Shown here: positions 26,997 to 37,975 of the stretch, one piece after another | Layout: each line of letters begins with the position of its first letter | Position numbering within the stretch: the stretch's first letter is position 1 | Assembly (NCBI GenBank): GCA_026713925.1 | Contig: JAPONM010000021.1 | Span: 1 to 63,485 of the forward strand | DNA: 63,485 nucleotides | Direction of reading: 5' to 3' | Origin: Gammaproteobacteria bacterium | GTDB lineage: Bacteria > Pseudomonadota > Gammaproteobacteria > UBA4575 | Notes under the pieces: model-generated | Seen by the model: the letters and a program-made list of their open reading frames with translations, nothing else | What the model was told of the DNA's origin: nothing | The model's database searches: none | Made by a program: the position numbers and the translations under genes

Positions 26997-27797
26997 TCAC
27001 CGGCCTTTTAGCACAGTGTGAATCGTGCGCAGCATCAGTTGAAATATTTTTGCGTTGGCCGCTACGATATCCCCTGTTTCCAGATGGGCATGGCCACCAG
27101 CCGGGTCTCCTACCAGGCCCCCTGCCTCTTGGATGATTAGGCAGCCTGCGGCAATGTCCCAGATGTTCAGTCCGAATTCCCAGAACCCGTCCAGGCGTCC
27201 TGCCGCAACATAGGCCAGATCCAGTGCGGCGGAGCCCGCACGTCGTATCCCCGAGGTACGCAGCATGAATGCTTCCAGGGTTGCAAGGTAGGCCTCGGCG
27301 TCCTGGTTATCCCGAAACGGAAAGCCGGTCCCCAGCAGCGAGCCTTCGAGGCTGGGCAGCTTCGCCACCCGGATTTTCCTGTCATTCAGGGTTGCACCAT
27401 TTCCCCTGCTGGCACAGAATAGTTCGCCCCTGAACGGATCGTAGATTACGCCTGCCTCCAGGCGGTCCCGGAAGCGCAGCGCGATCGAAACAGAATAATG
27501 CGGAAAACCATGCAGGTAGTTCGTTGTCCCGTCAAGCGGGTCAATTATCCATTGATACTCACAGGCCTTGTGCCTGCCGGCACTGTAGCCGCTTTCTTCA
27601 GCAAGGATGTGGTGGTCCGGATACGTGCGTCGGATGATGTCGGTTATTTCACGTTCTGCCTGATGGTCGATTTCGCTGACGAAATCGTTTCTCTGTTTCG
27701 CGTGCCTGGAAAGGGAGTCCACTCGTTGCAGATTCCGGGAAATGATATTTCCCGCCTGGCGCGCGGCAATGATTGCTGTATGTAAAGCGGATTGCAT
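26997..27797 (-). CDS. suhB: Inositol-1-monophosphatase family protein SuhB
   Basis: 266 residues from the ATG at 27797. The metal-binding motifs of the IMPase family are present: AEESG, DPLDGTTNYLHGFPHYSVSIAL and WDIAAGCLIIQEAGG. In gammaproteobacteria SuhB also acts as a factor in rRNA antitermination complexes (family knowledge). It is divergent from trmJ, as is usual. The frame runs further upstream but overlaps the trmJ start. Confidence 0.95.
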   Translation of the reverse strand: MQSALHTAIIAARQAGNIISRNLQRVDSLSRHAKQRNDFVSEIDHQAEREITDIIRRTYPDHHILAEESGYSAGRHKACEYQWIIDPLDGTTNYLHGFPHYSVSIALRFRDRLEAGVIYDPFRGELFCASRGNGATLNDRKIRVAKLPSLEGSLLGTGFPFRDNQDAEAYLATLEAFMLRTSGIRRAGSAALDLAYVAAGRLDGFWEFGLNIWDIAAGCLIIQEAGGLVGDPAGGHAHLETGDIVAANAKIFQLMLRTIHTVLKGR

Positions 27798-27886
27798 GGG
27801 GATGAGGTCGGACAGGTCTGTGCCGGGACAGCATACCAAAATCCGCCCGCATTGTTTGAGCAAGTTGTAAGAAGCTGCCGTAGCCT

Positions 27887-28609
27887 GTGAACACATCCAG
27901 TCGCATCAACATTGTGCTTGTAGAGCCTTCCCATCCTGGCAACATTGGCGCCGTTGCGCGTGCTGCGAAAACCATGAGTATCGGGAATCTGGTTCTGGTT
28001 AACCCGGAACTGTTTCCGGACCGTCAGGCGACGGTGCGTGCCGTGGATGCAGTCGATGTGCTGGAACGCGCCGTGGTCTGCACTTCATTGAAGGATGCAC
28101 TCGGCCAGTGTACGTTCGTCGTTGGTACCAGCGCCCGGACACGCGGCTTGCCCTGTCCGCAGATTGCGCTTCGCGAACTCGGCAGCAGGGTCTGGCAGGA
28201 GTTGGAGAAAGGTCACGTTGCAATTGTCTTCGGTCGTGAAAGCAGCGGGTTGTCGAATGAGGAGATGGACCTGTGTCAGTATGCAACCACCATCCCTTCT
28301 GTGAGTTCATTGAATCTGGCGGCTGCTGTGCAGGTGATCTGTTATGAGATTTTCATGGCTGCTCTCGAACAGGAGCCTGACCTTGCAGGCACGGACTGTG
28401 AAGATGCGCTTGCAGACTCCGCAGAACTGGAGCGGCTGTTCGAGCACCTGCAGGCCGTGTTGCTGGAGATCGAGTTTCTTGACCCCAAGCAGCCAAAACT
28501 GCTGATGCGCCGGCTCAGGCACTTGTATCATCGCGCCCGCTTGACACAGGTGGAGGTGAACATCCTGCGCGGGATCCTGAGTGCTACCCAAAGAACTGTA
28601 TCACAGTGA
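27887..28609 (+). CDS. trmJ: tRNA (cytidine/uridine-32-2'-O-)-methyltransferase TrmJ
   Basis: 240 residues with a GTG start. SPOUT methyltransferase with the knot motifs VEPSHPGNIGAVARAAK, GRESSGLSNEEMDLC and IPSVSSLNLAAAVQVICYE. TrmJ methylates ribose 32 in the anticodon loop. It precedes iscR, the common gammaproteobacterial order suhB/trmJ-isc. Confidence 0.95.
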   Translation: MNTSSRINIVLVEPSHPGNIGAVARAAKTMSIGNLVLVNPELFPDRQATVRAVDAVDVLERAVVCTSLKDALGQCTFVVGTSARTRGLPCPQIALRELGSRVWQELEKGHVAIVFGRESSGLSNEEMDLCQYATTIPSVSSLNLAAAVQVICYEIFMAALEQEPDLAGTDCEDALADSAELERLFEHLQAVLLEIEFLDPKQPKLLMRRLRHLYHRARLTQVEVNILRGILSATQRTVSQ

Positions 28610-28688
28610 TCTGCTGGTACATTTTGCGTTGCTGGAGCAAGCCGCAGAATTCCCTTACCAACGGGATAGTGCAGCCCTATCCCTTAAT

Positions 28689-28713
28689 ATACCTGAGTAG
28701 ATTACTGGGTTAT
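28689..28713 (+). promoter_or_regulatory. Type 1 IscR box upstream of iscR
   Basis: The 25-mer at 28689-28713 matches the known type 1 IscR site (ATASYYGACTRWWWYAGTCRRSTAT) at about 20 of 25 positions, including both ends. The central GACT/AGTC half-sites read GAGT and ACTG, partly a symmetric change that keeps the dyad. A TATACT -10 element lies at 28718-28723, so the box covers the -35 region, as needed for autorepression by [2Fe-2S]-IscR. Confidence 0.7.
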
Positions 28714-28771
28714 TTGCTATACTTGCAGGCGAGAGAACCCAGTTCTATAGAACAGCAGAGGGCATTGTATC

Positions 28772-29230
28772 GTGAAACTCAGTACCAGAGGACGCTATGC
28801 GGTAACCGCGATGTGTGATATTGCGCTGCATCATGACAAGGGGCCGGTGTCACTATCCGAAATTGCCGAGAGACAAGGCATATCCCTGTCTTACCTGGAG
28901 CAGTTGTTCACATCGCTGCGTGACCGGGGCCTGGTGAAAAGTACGCGGGGGCCCGGCGGCGGGTACTCGCTTGCAGTGGGTTCAGAAGAGATTGCCATTG
29001 CCGATGTCATTGATGCAGTGGATGAGAGTCTGGATACCACGCGTTGCGGGGGCAGTGCGGATTGCCAGGATCATCAGCGTTGCCTGACGCATGATCTTTG
29101 GGAAAACCTGAGTCACCAGATTCGAAATTATCTCTCAGGCATCAGCCTGGCGCAGGCGGTGAGCAATGCGCACGTGCTGGAGGTTTCCAACCGGCAGGAT
29201 TATCGAATGGACCGGATGGAGATTGTGTAA
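28772..29230 (+). CDS. iscR: Fe-S cluster assembly transcriptional regulator IscR
   Basis: 152 residues, GTG start. Rrf2-family winged helix ([49 protein letters not shown]) with the cluster ligands Cys92, Cys98, Cys104 and His107 at exactly the Escherichia coli numbering. It senses [2Fe-2S] status and represses its own operon. First gene of iscRSUA-hscBA-fdx-iscX. Confidence 0.96.
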   Translation: MKLSTRGRYAVTAMCDIALHHDKGPVSLSEIAERQGISLSYLEQLFTSLRDRGLVKSTRGPGGGYSLAVGSEEIAIADVIDAVDESLDTTRCGGSADCQDHQRCLTHDLWENLSHQIRNYLSGISLAQAVSNAHVLEVSNRQDYRMDRMEIV

Positions 29231-29261
29231 GAAACATGATGAGTACATTTGCAGGAACCAC

Positions 29262-30488
29262 ATGATGATAAGCATGAAACTACCCATATACCTGGATTAC
29301 AGTGCCACGACACCCGTTGATGCGCGTGTTGCGGAAGCGATGATGGAATGTCTCACGGTGGATGGGAATTATGGAAATCCGGCATCCCGGAGCCACAGCT
29401 TTGGCTGGGGTGCGGAGAAAGCCGTGGAGGATGCGAGGAAAAATGTGGCCGCGTTAATCAACGCGAACCCGAAAGAAATTATCTGGACCAGCGGGGCGAC
29501 CGAATCGGATAACCTGGCTATAAAAGGCGCTGCGCACTTTTACCAGAAAAACGGCAAGCACATCATCACCTGCAAGACCGAACACAAGGCCGTGCTGGAT
29601 ACCTGTCGCCAGCTGGAGCGTGAAGGGTTCGAGGTAACCTATCTGGCACCACGAAGCTCGGGCCTGATCGATCTCAATGATCTGCGGGCCGCTATCCGCG
29701 ACGATACGATTCTGATGTCCATCATGCATGTCAACAATGAAATCGGTGTCATCCAGGATATCAAGGCGATCGGCGAAATTGCCCGGGAGCACAAGATTGT
29801 CTTTCATGTGGATGCCGCACAAAGTCCAGGCAAGGCGGAAATCGACCTGCAGGATATGAACATTGACCTCATGAGCCTGTCGGCACACAAGGTGTACGGG
29901 CCCAAGGGCATCGGAGCCTTGTATGTGCGCAGGAAGCCACGTGTGCGGATTGAGGCCCAGATACATGGCGGTGGGCACGAGCGCGGCATGCGCTCCGGCA
30001 CCCTGGCCACGCATCAGATCGTGGGGATGGGCGAGGCATTCCGCATTGCGAAGGAAGAAATGGCTGAGGATAACGAGCGTATTCTCATGCTGCGCAACAG
30101 GCTGTTGAATGGTCTGAAGGAGATTGATGAAATTTATATCAATGGAGATCTGGAGCAGCGCATTCCAGGTAATCTCAATATCAGTTTTAATTTTATTGAA
30201 GGCGAAAGCCTGATCATGGCCCTCAAAGACATTGCAGTGTCCTCGGGCTCGGCATGTACCAGTGCATCCCTTGAGCCGAGCTACGTATTGCGTGCACTGG
30301 GTCGTGATGATGAACTTGCACACAGTTCGATTCGATTTACAATTGGCCGGTTCACCACTGCGGAGGAAATCGACTACGCGACTCAGTTAATCCAGAGTGC
30401 CGTAGTCAAATTGCGTGACCTTTCTCCCCTGTGGGAAATGCACAAGGAAGGCATTGACCTCAAGACCGTGGAGTGGGCTGCCCATTAA
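29262..30488 (+). CDS. iscS: Cysteine desulfurase IscS
   Basis: 408 residues from 29262 (AGGAA 4 nt upstream), or 404, the E. coli length, from the ATG at 29274. PLP enzyme that supplies sulfur from cysteine for clusters and tRNA thiolation. Seen: [11 protein letters not shown], the PLP-binding lysine in [11 protein letters not shown], and the active-site cysteine in [10 protein letters not shown]. Partner IscU follows at 30557. Confidence 0.97.
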   Translation: MMISMKLPIYLDYSATTPVDARVAEAMMECLTVDGNYGNPASRSHSFGWGAEKAVEDARKNVAALINANPKEIIWTSGATESDNLAIKGAAHFYQKNGKHIITCKTEHKAVLDTCRQLEREGFEVTYLAPRSSGLIDLNDLRAAIRDDTILMSIMHVNNEIGVIQDIKAIGEIAREHKIVFHVDAAQSPGKAEIDLQDMNIDLMSLSAHKVYGPKGIGALYVRRKPRVRIEAQIHGGGHERGMRSGTLATHQIVGMGEAFRIAKEEMAEDNERILMLRNRLLNGLKEIDEIYINGDLEQRIPGNLNISFNFIEGESLIMALKDIAVSSGSACTSASLEPSYVLRALGRDDELAHSSIRFTIGRFTTAEEIDYATQLIQSAVVKLRDLSPLWEMHKEGIDLKTVEWAAH

Positions 30489-30556
30489 GGTATTCTGTTG
30501 ACTTGTGACAGTTGTACAGTATTAATTCACACGGATAGAAACCAGGAGACGTTAAC

Positions 30557-30964
30557 ATGGCATACAGTGACAAAGTGTTGGATCACTATGAAAATCCGCG
30601 TAATGTAGGGTCGTTCGACAAAGATGACCGGAGTGTTGGAACGGGCATGGTAGGCGCGCCTGCATGCGGCGATGTGATGAAATTGCAGATCAAGATCGAT
30701 GATGGCGGCGTCATCGAAGATGCCAAATTCAAGACCTACGGCTGCGGTTCCGCCATTGCTTCCTCAAGTCTGCTGACCGAATGGGTGAAAGGTAAGACCC
30801 TGGAGCAGGCCTCTGAGATCAAGAACACGGATATTGCAGAAGAGCTTGCCTTGCCCCCAGTCAAGATCCACTGTTCGGTGCTGGCTGAAGATGCGATCAG
30901 GGCAGCGATCGATGACTTCAAATCCAAAGCTGAAGGCAAAGCCGTACAAGAGAAAATTGCATAG
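30557..30964 (+). CDS. iscU: Fe-S cluster scaffold IscU
   Basis: 135 residues. Ligands Cys37, Asp39, Cys63 and Cys106 and the HscA-recognition motif LPPVK (99-103) are all in place. Clusters are built here from IscS sulfur and passed on with HscA/HscB help. Confidence 0.97.
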   Translation: MAYSDKVLDHYENPRNVGSFDKDDRSVGTGMVGAPACGDVMKLQIKIDDGGVIEDAKFKTYGCGSAIASSSLLTEWVKGKTLEQASEIKNTDIAEELALPPVKIHCSVLAEDAIRAAIDDFKSKAEGKAVQEKIA

Positions 30965-30976
30965 GTAAGGGACACG

Positions 30977-31300
30977 GTGTCTATTTCCTTGACAGACAGT
31001 GCTGCCAGACACGTAAAGACCTATCTTGAACGGCGTGGCAAGGGGGTTGGGGTACGCCTCGGTGTGAAATCTACCGGGTGCTCCGGAATGGCGTACACCA
31101 TCGAATTTGCCGACCAGGTCGAAGAGGAGGACCATGTTTTTGAAGACAAGGGCGTCAGGGTAGTAATCAACCCCAAAAGCATAGTGTATCTGGAGGGCAC
31201 CGAGCTGGATTTCACACGCGAGGGACTGTCGGAAGGATTTCAATTCAGGAACCCGAATGAAAAAGACCGTTGTGGGTGCGGGGAGAGCTTCAACGTCTGA
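30977..31300 (+). CDS. iscA: A-type iron-sulfur carrier IscA
   Basis: 107 residues, GTG start. The three conserved cysteines of A-type carriers are Cys35 (TGCSGMAY) and Cys99/Cys101 (CGCGESF). It delivers [4Fe-4S] clusters to target proteins. 12 bp after iscU. Confidence 0.96.
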   Translation: MSISLTDSAARHVKTYLERRGKGVGVRLGVKSTGCSGMAYTIEFADQVEEEDHVFEDKGVRVVINPKSIVYLEGTELDFTREGLSEGFQFRNPNEKDRCGCGESFNV

Positions 31301-31352
31301 CCTTTTTTCTGATCTTTCTCCCGATCATTTTTATTTACTCATCCTACCTGCC

Positions 31353-31895
31353 ATGGACATCGATCTCACTCGAAACTATTTCGAGTTGTTCGGGCTTCCC
31401 GAGGGCTTTGAGATGGACCAGGAAGAGCTGACCTCGAAGTACCGCGCCTTTCAGGGTGCACTGCACCCGGACCGATTTTCCGGGAAGAGCAGTCAGGAAC
31501 AACGCATCTCCATGCAGCAGACTGTATTCGTGAACGAAGCGTACAGTGTCCTGAGAAGTGACCTGAAGCGCGCACATTATCTCCTGAAACTGCAGGATCT
31601 GGAATTTGATGCGGATACCGAAACCTCAAGGGATACGGCATTTCTGATGCAGCAGATGGAGTTGCATGAGCGTGTCGCAGAACTTGACGAGGCGGTAGAA
31701 CCGATTGCGGCCCTGGATACACTTGCCAGTGAATTCAAGCACCAGCAACAGGACCTGATTTCCCGGTTTTCATCCGAGTATGCACAGGGGCACCTGGATG
31801 CTGCAAAAGAGCTGGCATTAAAGCTGCAGTTCTATGAGCGCCTGACCAACCAACTCAGGGAAAAACAGGAAAAGCTGGAAGAACAGCTTTTATAG
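31353..31895 (+). CDS. hscB: Co-chaperone HscB
   Basis: 180 residues from the ATG at 31353, chosen because the longer frame would overlap iscA. J-domain with HPD at 38-40 (ALHPDRF), then a helical C-terminal domain that binds IscU. Stimulates HscA ATPase. Confidence 0.95.
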   Translation: MDIDLTRNYFELFGLPEGFEMDQEELTSKYRAFQGALHPDRFSGKSSQEQRISMQQTVFVNEAYSVLRSDLKRAHYLLKLQDLEFDADTETSRDTAFLMQQMELHERVAELDEAVEPIAALDTLASEFKHQQQDLISRFSSEYAQGHLDAAKELALKLQFYERLTNQLREKQEKLEEQLL

Positions 31896-31903
31896 AGCAC
31901 AAT

Positions 31904-33778
31904 ATGGCACTGTTACAGATTTCAGAACCGGGTCAATCCACGGTTCCGCATGAGCATCGCCTTGCGGCCGGGATCGACCTAGGAACGACGAATTCGCTGG
32001 TTGCGAGTGTCCGAAGCGGTGTTGCAGAGACCCTTGCCGATGCAGACGGTGCGGACATCCTCCCTTCGGTCGTACGCTACACCGGCCATGGCGAAGTCAT
32101 GGTGGGTGCGACGGCTTTGAGCCATGCTACACAGGACCCCCTGAATACACTTGCTTCCGTGAAACGCATAATGGGCCGGTCGGTGAGCGATCTTGCCACC
32201 TTGCAGGGTCATCTACCCTACCAGTTTGCGGATCAGGACAGCCGAGTGCCACAGATACAGACTGCGGCAGGGCCGGTCACGTCCATAGAGGTTTCCGCGG
32301 AAATCCTCAAGACCCTGCGCGTGCGTGCAGAGGACAGTCTTGGGGGGGATCTTTCCGGCGTGGTCATTACCGTCCCGGCATATTTTGATGATGCGCAGCG
32401 ACAGGCTACGAAAGATGCTGGCAGGCTGGCAGGACTGAATGTTTTCAGGCTGCTCAATGAGCCGACTGCTGCAGCCGTGGCATACGGACTGGACCGGCAG
32501 GCGGAAGGTGTGACCGCCGTATATGACCTGGGAGGTGGCACATTCGATGTTTCCGTGCTTGCCTTGACCCGAGGAGTTTTCGAAGTACTGTCAACGGGAG
32601 GAGATACGGCACTAGGCGGCGACGATTTTGATCGCGAGATTGCAGCCTGGGTTCTGGAGAAGGCAGACCTGGATGCCGGGCGTGATCCGCAGCTCTTGCG
32701 CAAGGCTCTGGCCGAGGCGCGCCGGGCCAAGGAGTCGTTGACGCATGCGGGCGAAACTGTTATCTGTCTGGAACACGGTACCGGGATCAGCAAGGAGATC
32801 AGGCTGACACGTGACCGGTTTGAGCAGCTGATCTGGCCCTATATCAGGAAGACGATTGCCTGGTGCCGCAAGACCCTGCGAGAGGCGGATGTCGAACCTT
32901 CGCAGGTCCAGCACATCATCCTGGTGGGTGGGTCTACACGGATACCCTGTGTTCGCAGGCATGTACAGGAATTTTTCGGCAGGCCTGCGTTATCTGACAT
33001 TGATCCGGACAAGGTAGTGGCCATAGGTGCCGCGCAACAGGCCGATATGCTCGCGGGCAACGGCTCCGGCGAGGGTGTCCTGCTGCTGGACGTGTTGCCG
33101 CTGTCTCTGGGAGTCGAAACAATGGGCAATCTGGTTTCAAGGTTAATCGAACGCAACACAGCCATCCCCGTTGCCCGTGCACAGGAATTCACGACGTTCA
33201 AGGACGGACAGACTGCCATGCGCATTCATGTGCTGCAGGGCGAACGAGAGAAAGTGGAGGACTGTCGCTCCCTGGCCACGTTTGACCTGACAAATATTCC
33301 ACCTATGGTAGCCGGTGCGGCCCATATAAAGGTCACGTTTCAGGTGGATGCAGACGGATTGCTGAGTGTAAGTGCGCAGGAAAAGACCAGCGGGGTGTCT
33401 GCAAGCGTCGATGTCAAGCCTTCTTACGGGCTGACTGACACGGAAATAGAAAGGATGCTGAAGGATTCTTTCGAGTATGCCGAACAGGACATGCATGCAA
33501 GGCAGCTTGCTGAACGTCAAGTGGAGGCCAAGAGGGTACTGGAAGCATTGGGCTCTGCACTGGAAAAGGATGGGGACGACCTGCTGTCTGCACAGGAACG
33601 AGAAATTATCGGGCAGGCCCAGGCAGAACTGGAGGCCGTCTGCGAGGGGGAAGACAGTGAGCAGATCAAGCAGGCGGTTGAAAATCTGGAGCACACAAGT
33701 GAGGCGTTCGTGGCACGCCGCATGAACCAGAGTGTACGTAGAGTGATGCGTGGCCACCGCGTCGAGGAATTTGAGTGA
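31904..33778 (+). CDS. hscA: Hsp70-type chaperone HscA
   Basis: 624 residues. Nucleotide-binding domain motifs [25 protein letters not shown] and [11 protein letters not shown], then the substrate domain; about 620 residues is the HscA length. It drives cluster release from IscU by binding the LPPVK motif. Confidence 0.96.
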   Translation: MALLQISEPGQSTVPHEHRLAAGIDLGTTNSLVASVRSGVAETLADADGADILPSVVRYTGHGEVMVGATALSHATQDPLNTLASVKRIMGRSVSDLATLQGHLPYQFADQDSRVPQIQTAAGPVTSIEVSAEILKTLRVRAEDSLGGDLSGVVITVPAYFDDAQRQATKDAGRLAGLNVFRLLNEPTAAAVAYGLDRQAEGVTAVYDLGGGTFDVSVLALTRGVFEVLSTGGDTALGGDDFDREIAAWVLEKADLDAGRDPQLLRKALAEARRAKESLTHAGETVICLEHGTGISKEIRLTRDRFEQLIWPYIRKTIAWCRKTLREADVEPSQVQHIILVGGSTRIPCVRRHVQEFFGRPALSDIDPDKVVAIGAAQQADMLAGNGSGEGVLLLDVLPLSLGVETMGNLVSRLIERNTAIPVARAQEFTTFKDGQTAMRIHVLQGEREKVEDCRSLATFDLTNIPPMVAGAAHIKVTFQVDADGLLSVSAQEKTSGVSASVDVKPSYGLTDTEIERMLKDSFEYAEQDMHARQLAERQVEAKRVLEALGSALEKDGDDLLSAQEREIIGQAQAELEAVCEGEDSEQIKQAVENLEHTSEAFVARRMNQSVRRVMRGHRVEEFE

Positions 33779-33790
33779 GACTGAACAGTT

Positions 33791-34129
33791 ATGCCGAAAA
33801 TCACGTTTCTTCCACATGAAGACATTTGCCCGGAAGGCAGGACAGTCGAGGCTGAGCCGGGAGTCAGTATCTGCAATGCTGCGCTTGCAAGCGGAATCGA
33901 AATTGAGCATGCATGTGAGAAATCCTGTGCCTGCACCACATGTCATGTTTATGTCCGTGAAGGCCTGGATTCACTGAACGAAGCTGAAGAAAATGAAGAG
34001 GACTACCTGGACAAGGCATGGGGTTTGGAGCCGGATTCGCGCCTGAGTTGTCAGGCTGTCCTAGGTGAGGAAGACCTGGTCATTGAGATTCCGAGATACA
34101 CCATTAACATGGTCTCGGAAAGGCACTGA
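33791..34129 (+). CDS. fdx: ISC-type [2Fe-2S] ferredoxin
   Basis: 112 residues. Ligands Cys42, Cys48, Cys51 and Cys87 are spaced as in E. coli Fdx. It gives electrons for cluster assembly and is a possible electron donor for the CYP51 and Rieske oxygenase of the sterol cluster, which have no ferredoxin partner in the window (inference). Confidence 0.95.
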   Translation: MPKITFLPHEDICPEGRTVEAEPGVSICNAALASGIEIEHACEKSCACTTCHVYVREGLDSLNEAEENEEDYLDKAWGLEPDSRLSCQAVLGEEDLVIEIPRYTINMVSERH

Positions 34130-34265
34130 AAAATTCGTTGAAATACCCTTTGAATGCCCCGTAAATACCGTGTACATTCCGTTTTTTAAAATGGTTCGGG
34201 CAAGCTGTTATCGAAACGGAACATGCTTGCCGTATCAATATCTGTTTGCACTTGAGTGAGTCATC

Positions 34266-34466
34266 ATGAGCTTGAAGTGGGTTGATTCCCTGGAGATTGC
34301 GATTGCACTGGATGAAGTCCATCCGGACGTGGATCCTCAATATATTCGGTTCACGGACCTGCACGAGTGGATCTGTGAACTGGAGGAATTTGATGATGAT
34401 CCGGACAAGTCCAGTGAGCGTATCCTTGAAGCAATCCAGATGGCATGGCTCGAAGAACGTGACTGA
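34266..34466 (+). CDS. iscX: Fe-S assembly protein IscX
   Basis: 66 residues with the IscX pattern [22 protein letters not shown] and [18 protein letters not shown]. Acidic partner of IscS thought to tune iron supply. 136 bp after fdx. Confidence 0.95.
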   Translation: MSLKWVDSLEIAIALDEVHPDVDPQYIRFTDLHEWICELEEFDDDPDKSSERILEAIQMAWLEERD

Positions 34467-34526
34467 CCCCAGCATTTGATCCTGCTTTTTTGAAATCCAT
34501 TCTGATTGAATTCGGGAATATTACCT

Positions 34527-34955
34527 ATGGGAACGGAACGCACTTTGTCCATTATTAAGCCGGATGCTGTACAAAGGAATATCATCGGGGATATTGAAAC
34601 ACGCATAGAAGACGCGGGTTTATTGATTGTTGCGGCAAAAATGTTGAGAATGAGCCGTGTACAGGCTGGCAATTTTTATGAAATGCACCAAAAGAAATCA
34701 TTTTATGATGACTTGGTGGCCTTTATGACGTCAGGCCCTGTAGTAGTGCAGGTCCTTGAAGGTGATGATGCGATCGACCGTTACCGCAAGGTGATGGGTG
34801 CAACAACGTTTGGTGATGCCGAACCCGGGACCATACGAGCAGAACACGCAACTTCAATCACAAAAAATGCAGTGCATGGGTCGGACTCCAAAAAAAATGC
34901 CAAACGAGAAATCAAATTTTTCTTTGCGGAGCACGAAATCTTCTCGCGCACCTGA
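34527..34955 (+). CDS. ndk: Nucleoside diphosphate kinase
   Basis: 142 residues from the ATG at 34527. [12 protein letters not shown] start, [12 protein letters not shown], and the phosphohistidine in NAVHGSDS (His117). Balances NTP pools. Confidence 0.97.
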   Translation: MGTERTLSIIKPDAVQRNIIGDIETRIEDAGLLIVAAKMLRMSRVQAGNFYEMHQKKSFYDDLVAFMTSGPVVVQVLEGDDAIDRYRKVMGATTFGDAEPGTIRAEHATSITKNAVHGSDSKKNAKREIKFFFAEHEIFSRT

Positions 34956-36021
34956 CCTTGAACAGACTTCCGGTACTGATGCGCAGGAAGAGAGCCCACC
35001 TGAACAGGATTCACAAAAGAGCAAGACCAGTGCCGGCAAGGTGCTGACGGATGCGCGCATCCATGCCGGGCTCAGCCAGGCGGATGTTGCAGCTCAGATG
35101 AATTTGCTGACCAGCACCATCCAGGCACTGGAACAAGATGATTTACACAGCCTGCCGGAGCCACCCTACGTACACCATTACCTGCGTACATATGCCAAGA
35201 TCGTTAACCTGGCTCCAAGGCACGTGGTACGCATGTACAACAAGCAGTGCCGCACGGAGTTCGGGTATTTTTCTCAACCCTTCAGTAAAAGGGGCCGCAC
35301 ATCGGTCATTCTGTGGAGAGTTGGCGCGGTACTTGTCATCGCTGCGGGATTGTTTGGACTGTGGAAGGGGTACCTGGCACTACAGTCATCACAGCTTGAG
35401 GAGAATTCCGGTACTGCAGCAGACCGTACCGGGCAGGCGAGCACCCATATCAAGGAGGGAGCGGGTGGTGCTATTTCCGGGGCCGGGATAACGGAGGGTG
35501 AAGCGCTGGCGGAAAAGAGTGTACAGGCAGGGGAGAATGATGCAGAAGAGGGCCTGGCCGGGGAATTTTCCGAATCTGTGGGAAGTGGAGAGGCTCTGGG
35601 CGATATATTGGTAGCAGAGGATGTGCAGGTTGAGGAGGATGCGCAGATTGTGGAAGATGAGCCGGTTGAGGAAGATTTAACCGGGAATGTTGTGGAACCT
35701 GTGACATCTGAAGGCGATTCGGTTGGGGCTTCGCTCGAAGATGAGCCAGCTGTCACCGTTGAAGGTCAGGAAACCATTTTGCTCACCTTCACGGAAGGCT
35801 GCTGGGTTGAGATCAGGGATGCCGATTCAAAGTTGCTCGTGCTGGATCTGTTTGGACCGGGAATGACCAGGGAAGTGCGGGGCAAGGCCCCGTTTGATGT
35901 GCTTCTGGGCAACTCGCATGGAGTGAGACTTGAAGTAAATGGAGAGAATTTTGATCATTCCGGGTTTGCAAGGAGTAATCGCGTAGCCCTGTTCCAGGTT
36001 TCCAGCGATTTGTCTGACTGA
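34897..36021 (+). CDS. rodZ: Cytoskeleton protein RodZ
   Basis: About 375 residues. N-terminal Xre-like HTH ([20 protein letters not shown] and [13 protein letters not shown]) that binds MreB, one membrane helix ([20 protein letters not shown]), a long acidic periplasmic linker and a C-terminal DUF4115 domain ([11 protein letters not shown]). The start is uncertain: every in-frame ATG before the HTH lies inside ndk (34867, 34876, 34897), so the genes overlap by at least 59 bp. rlmN, pilW and ispG, which usually sit between ndk and hisS in relatives, are only represented by rodZ here. Confidence 0.88.
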   Translation: MPNEKSNFSLRSTKSSRAPDLEQTSGTDAQEESPPEQDSQKSKTSAGKVLTDARIHAGLSQADVAAQMNLLTSTIQALEQDDLHSLPEPPYVHHYLRTYAKIVNLAPRHVVRMYNKQCRTEFGYFSQPFSKRGRTSVILWRVGAVLVIAAGLFGLWKGYLALQSSQLEENSGTAADRTGQASTHIKEGAGGAISGAGITEGEALAEKSVQAGENDAEEGLAGEFSESVGSGEALGDILVAEDVQVEEDAQIVEDEPVEEDLTGNVVEPVTSEGDSVGASLEDEPAVTVEGQETILLTFTEGCWVEIRDADSKLLVLDLFGPGMTREVRGKAPFDVLLGNSHGVRLEVNGENFDHSGFARSNRVALFQVSSDLSD

Positions 36022-36055
36022 GTTCTTAATTTTGGAAACAGAAAGGAAGATGCCC

Positions 36056-37333
36056 ATGCGGATTCAATCGATTCGCGGAATGCATGATGTGATACCTCCA
36101 GACAGTGGCATGTTGCGCAATCTCGAACATGCCTTGCAGGCTGTGTTGCAACAATACGGTTACCAGGAAGTTCGCCTGCCCCTGCTTGAACAAACCGAGT
36201 TGTTCAGGCGGTCACTGGGTGAGGTGACCGATATTGTTGAAAAGGAAATGTATACCTTTGAAGACCGCAATGGGGACAGCCTGACCTTGCGGCCTGAAGG
36301 CACTGCGAGCTGTGTGCGGGCCGGGCTGCAGCAGGGATTTCTGTACGGACAGCCTGTGCGGCTCTGGTACGGAGGCCCTTTTTTCCGTCATGAACGTCCG
36401 CAAAAAGGACGTTACCGCCAGTTTCACCAGATCGGTGCGGAAACATTCGGGCTGACTGGCCCGGACATCGATGCAGAGTTGATGATCATGTGCCATCACA
36501 TGTGGCAGAGAATAAACCTGACATCCAGGCCGGTACTGGAAATCAACAGCCTGGGTACACTGCAGGCCAGGCAGCACTATCGTACAGCGCTGGTTGCATA
36601 TTTACAGCAACATGAAAGCAAGCTGGGTGATCAGGAAAAACAGCGTTTGCACACCAATCCCATGCGTATACTCGACAGCAAGAACCCGGAATTGCAGGAC
36701 GTGATTCGCAATGCCCCCAGCTTGCCGGAGCATCTGGACCAGGCGTCTGTAGAACATTTTGAAGGTTTGCAGGCCTTGCTTCGCACCGCGGGGATTGAGT
36801 ACCGTGTCAACCCGCACCTGGTTCGCGGGCTGGATTATTACAGCCAGACCGTATTTGAGTGGGTGGTGCCTGAACTGGGTGCCCAGGCAACCATCTGTGC
36901 GGGAGGCAGGTATGATGGCCTGGTCGAGCAGCTGGGCGGAAAACCGTATCCCGCAGCAGGATTTGCAATAGGTCTGGAGAGGCTGATGGCCCTGCTGGAA
37001 GTCTCCAGGGGACAGGATGGAATAGATGTCTACATGGTACTGGTTGGTGAACAGGCAAGTCATGCGGGATTGAAGCTTGCAACCAGGCTGCGCGGACAGT
37101 TGCCTTCAATATCTGTGGTCGTAAACTGTGGTGGAGGCAGCATGAAGACACAAATGAAACGCGCGGATAAGTCGAATGCTACACTTGCCGTCATTCTGGC
37201 TGATGACGAACTCGACAGTCATACGGTCGGAGTGAAGTTTTTGCGGGAACGACGTGACCAGGAAACAGTCTCACAGGACGGCCTGGCACCCTATCTGAAC
37301 GAATACCTCGGCATTCAAAGGTCGGAATCATGA
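36056..37333 (+). CDS. hisS: Histidyl-tRNA synthetase
   Basis: 425 residues from the ATG at 36056, with AGGA 8 nt upstream. Class II motifs: RPEGTASCVRAGLQQG, FRHERPQKGRYRQFHQ, the His-binding LVRGLDYYSQTVFEW and CAGGRYDGLVEQLGG, then an anticodon-binding domain. Ends with an ATGA overlap with yfgM. Confidence 0.96.
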   Translation: MRIQSIRGMHDVIPPDSGMLRNLEHALQAVLQQYGYQEVRLPLLEQTELFRRSLGEVTDIVEKEMYTFEDRNGDSLTLRPEGTASCVRAGLQQGFLYGQPVRLWYGGPFFRHERPQKGRYRQFHQIGAETFGLTGPDIDAELMIMCHHMWQRINLTSRPVLEINSLGTLQARQHYRTALVAYLQQHESKLGDQEKQRLHTNPMRILDSKNPELQDVIRNAPSLPEHLDQASVEHFEGLQALLRTAGIEYRVNPHLVRGLDYYSQTVFEWVVPELGAQATICAGGRYDGLVEQLGGKPYPAAGFAIGLERLMALLEVSRGQDGIDVYMVLVGEQASHAGLKLATRLRGQLPSISVVVNCGGGSMKTQMKRADKSNATLAVILADDELDSHTVGVKFLRERRDQETVSQDGLAPYLNEYLGIQRSES

Positions 37334-37953
37334 CTCAATACGAAACAGAAGAACAACAGCTTGAAGCCATCAAAAATTGGTGGAAGCAGAACGGCACAGC
37401 AGTGATAACCGGAGCAGTGTTGGCAATTGGTGCGCTGGGTGGGTGGCGTGGCTGGGACTGGTACCAGGAAACTCAGGCAGGAGATGCCTCCGATGCCTTT
37501 GCTGTCGTGCAGGAACTGTTACAGACGGGAGATATCCAGTCTTTTCACAAGCAGTCCGAATCATTGCGCACCCGGTATTCATCGACTCCGTATGCCGTGC
37601 TGACAGCGTTGCAAGAAGCGAAGGAGCAGGCCGGTAACGGGAACTTGGCTGCGGCGGCTGAAAGTCTGCATTGGGTCATCGGCCATAGTGATCAGGTGCC
37701 TGTGCAGGATATTGCCAGGCTGCGACTTGCACGCGTGTTGATTGCGGACCACAAACCTGATGAGGCAAACACGGTGATTGACCATGATTTTCCCGAATCC
37801 TATGCCTCGCTCGTGCATGAAATTCGAGGAGACATACTGGTGGCCAAGGGTGAGGTCGGGCAGGCAAAGCAGGCCTACGATGAGGCCTTGGAGTCCGTGC
37901 ATGCAAGAGGCGTGGAATTTCTGAAAATGAAACGCGATGACCTGGGAAGCTAG
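37330..37953 (+). CDS. yfgM: YfgM/BamB-associated TPR protein
   Basis: 207 residues. N-terminal YETEEQQLEAIKNWWKQNG, one membrane helix, and a periplasmic TPR-like region. YfgM is an ancillary SecYEG-PpiD chaperone in E. coli. Overlaps hisS by 4 bp and precedes bamB. Confidence 0.92.
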   Translation: MTQYETEEQQLEAIKNWWKQNGTAVITGAVLAIGALGGWRGWDWYQETQAGDASDAFAVVQELLQTGDIQSFHKQSESLRTRYSSTPYAVLTALQEAKEQAGNGNLAAAAESLHWVIGHSDQVPVQDIARLRLARVLIADHKPDEANTVIDHDFPESYASLVHEIRGDILVAKGEVGQAKQAYDEALESVHARGVEFLKMKRDDLGS

Positions 37954-37975
37954 ACGCAAATTCCAGGCAATTCCC

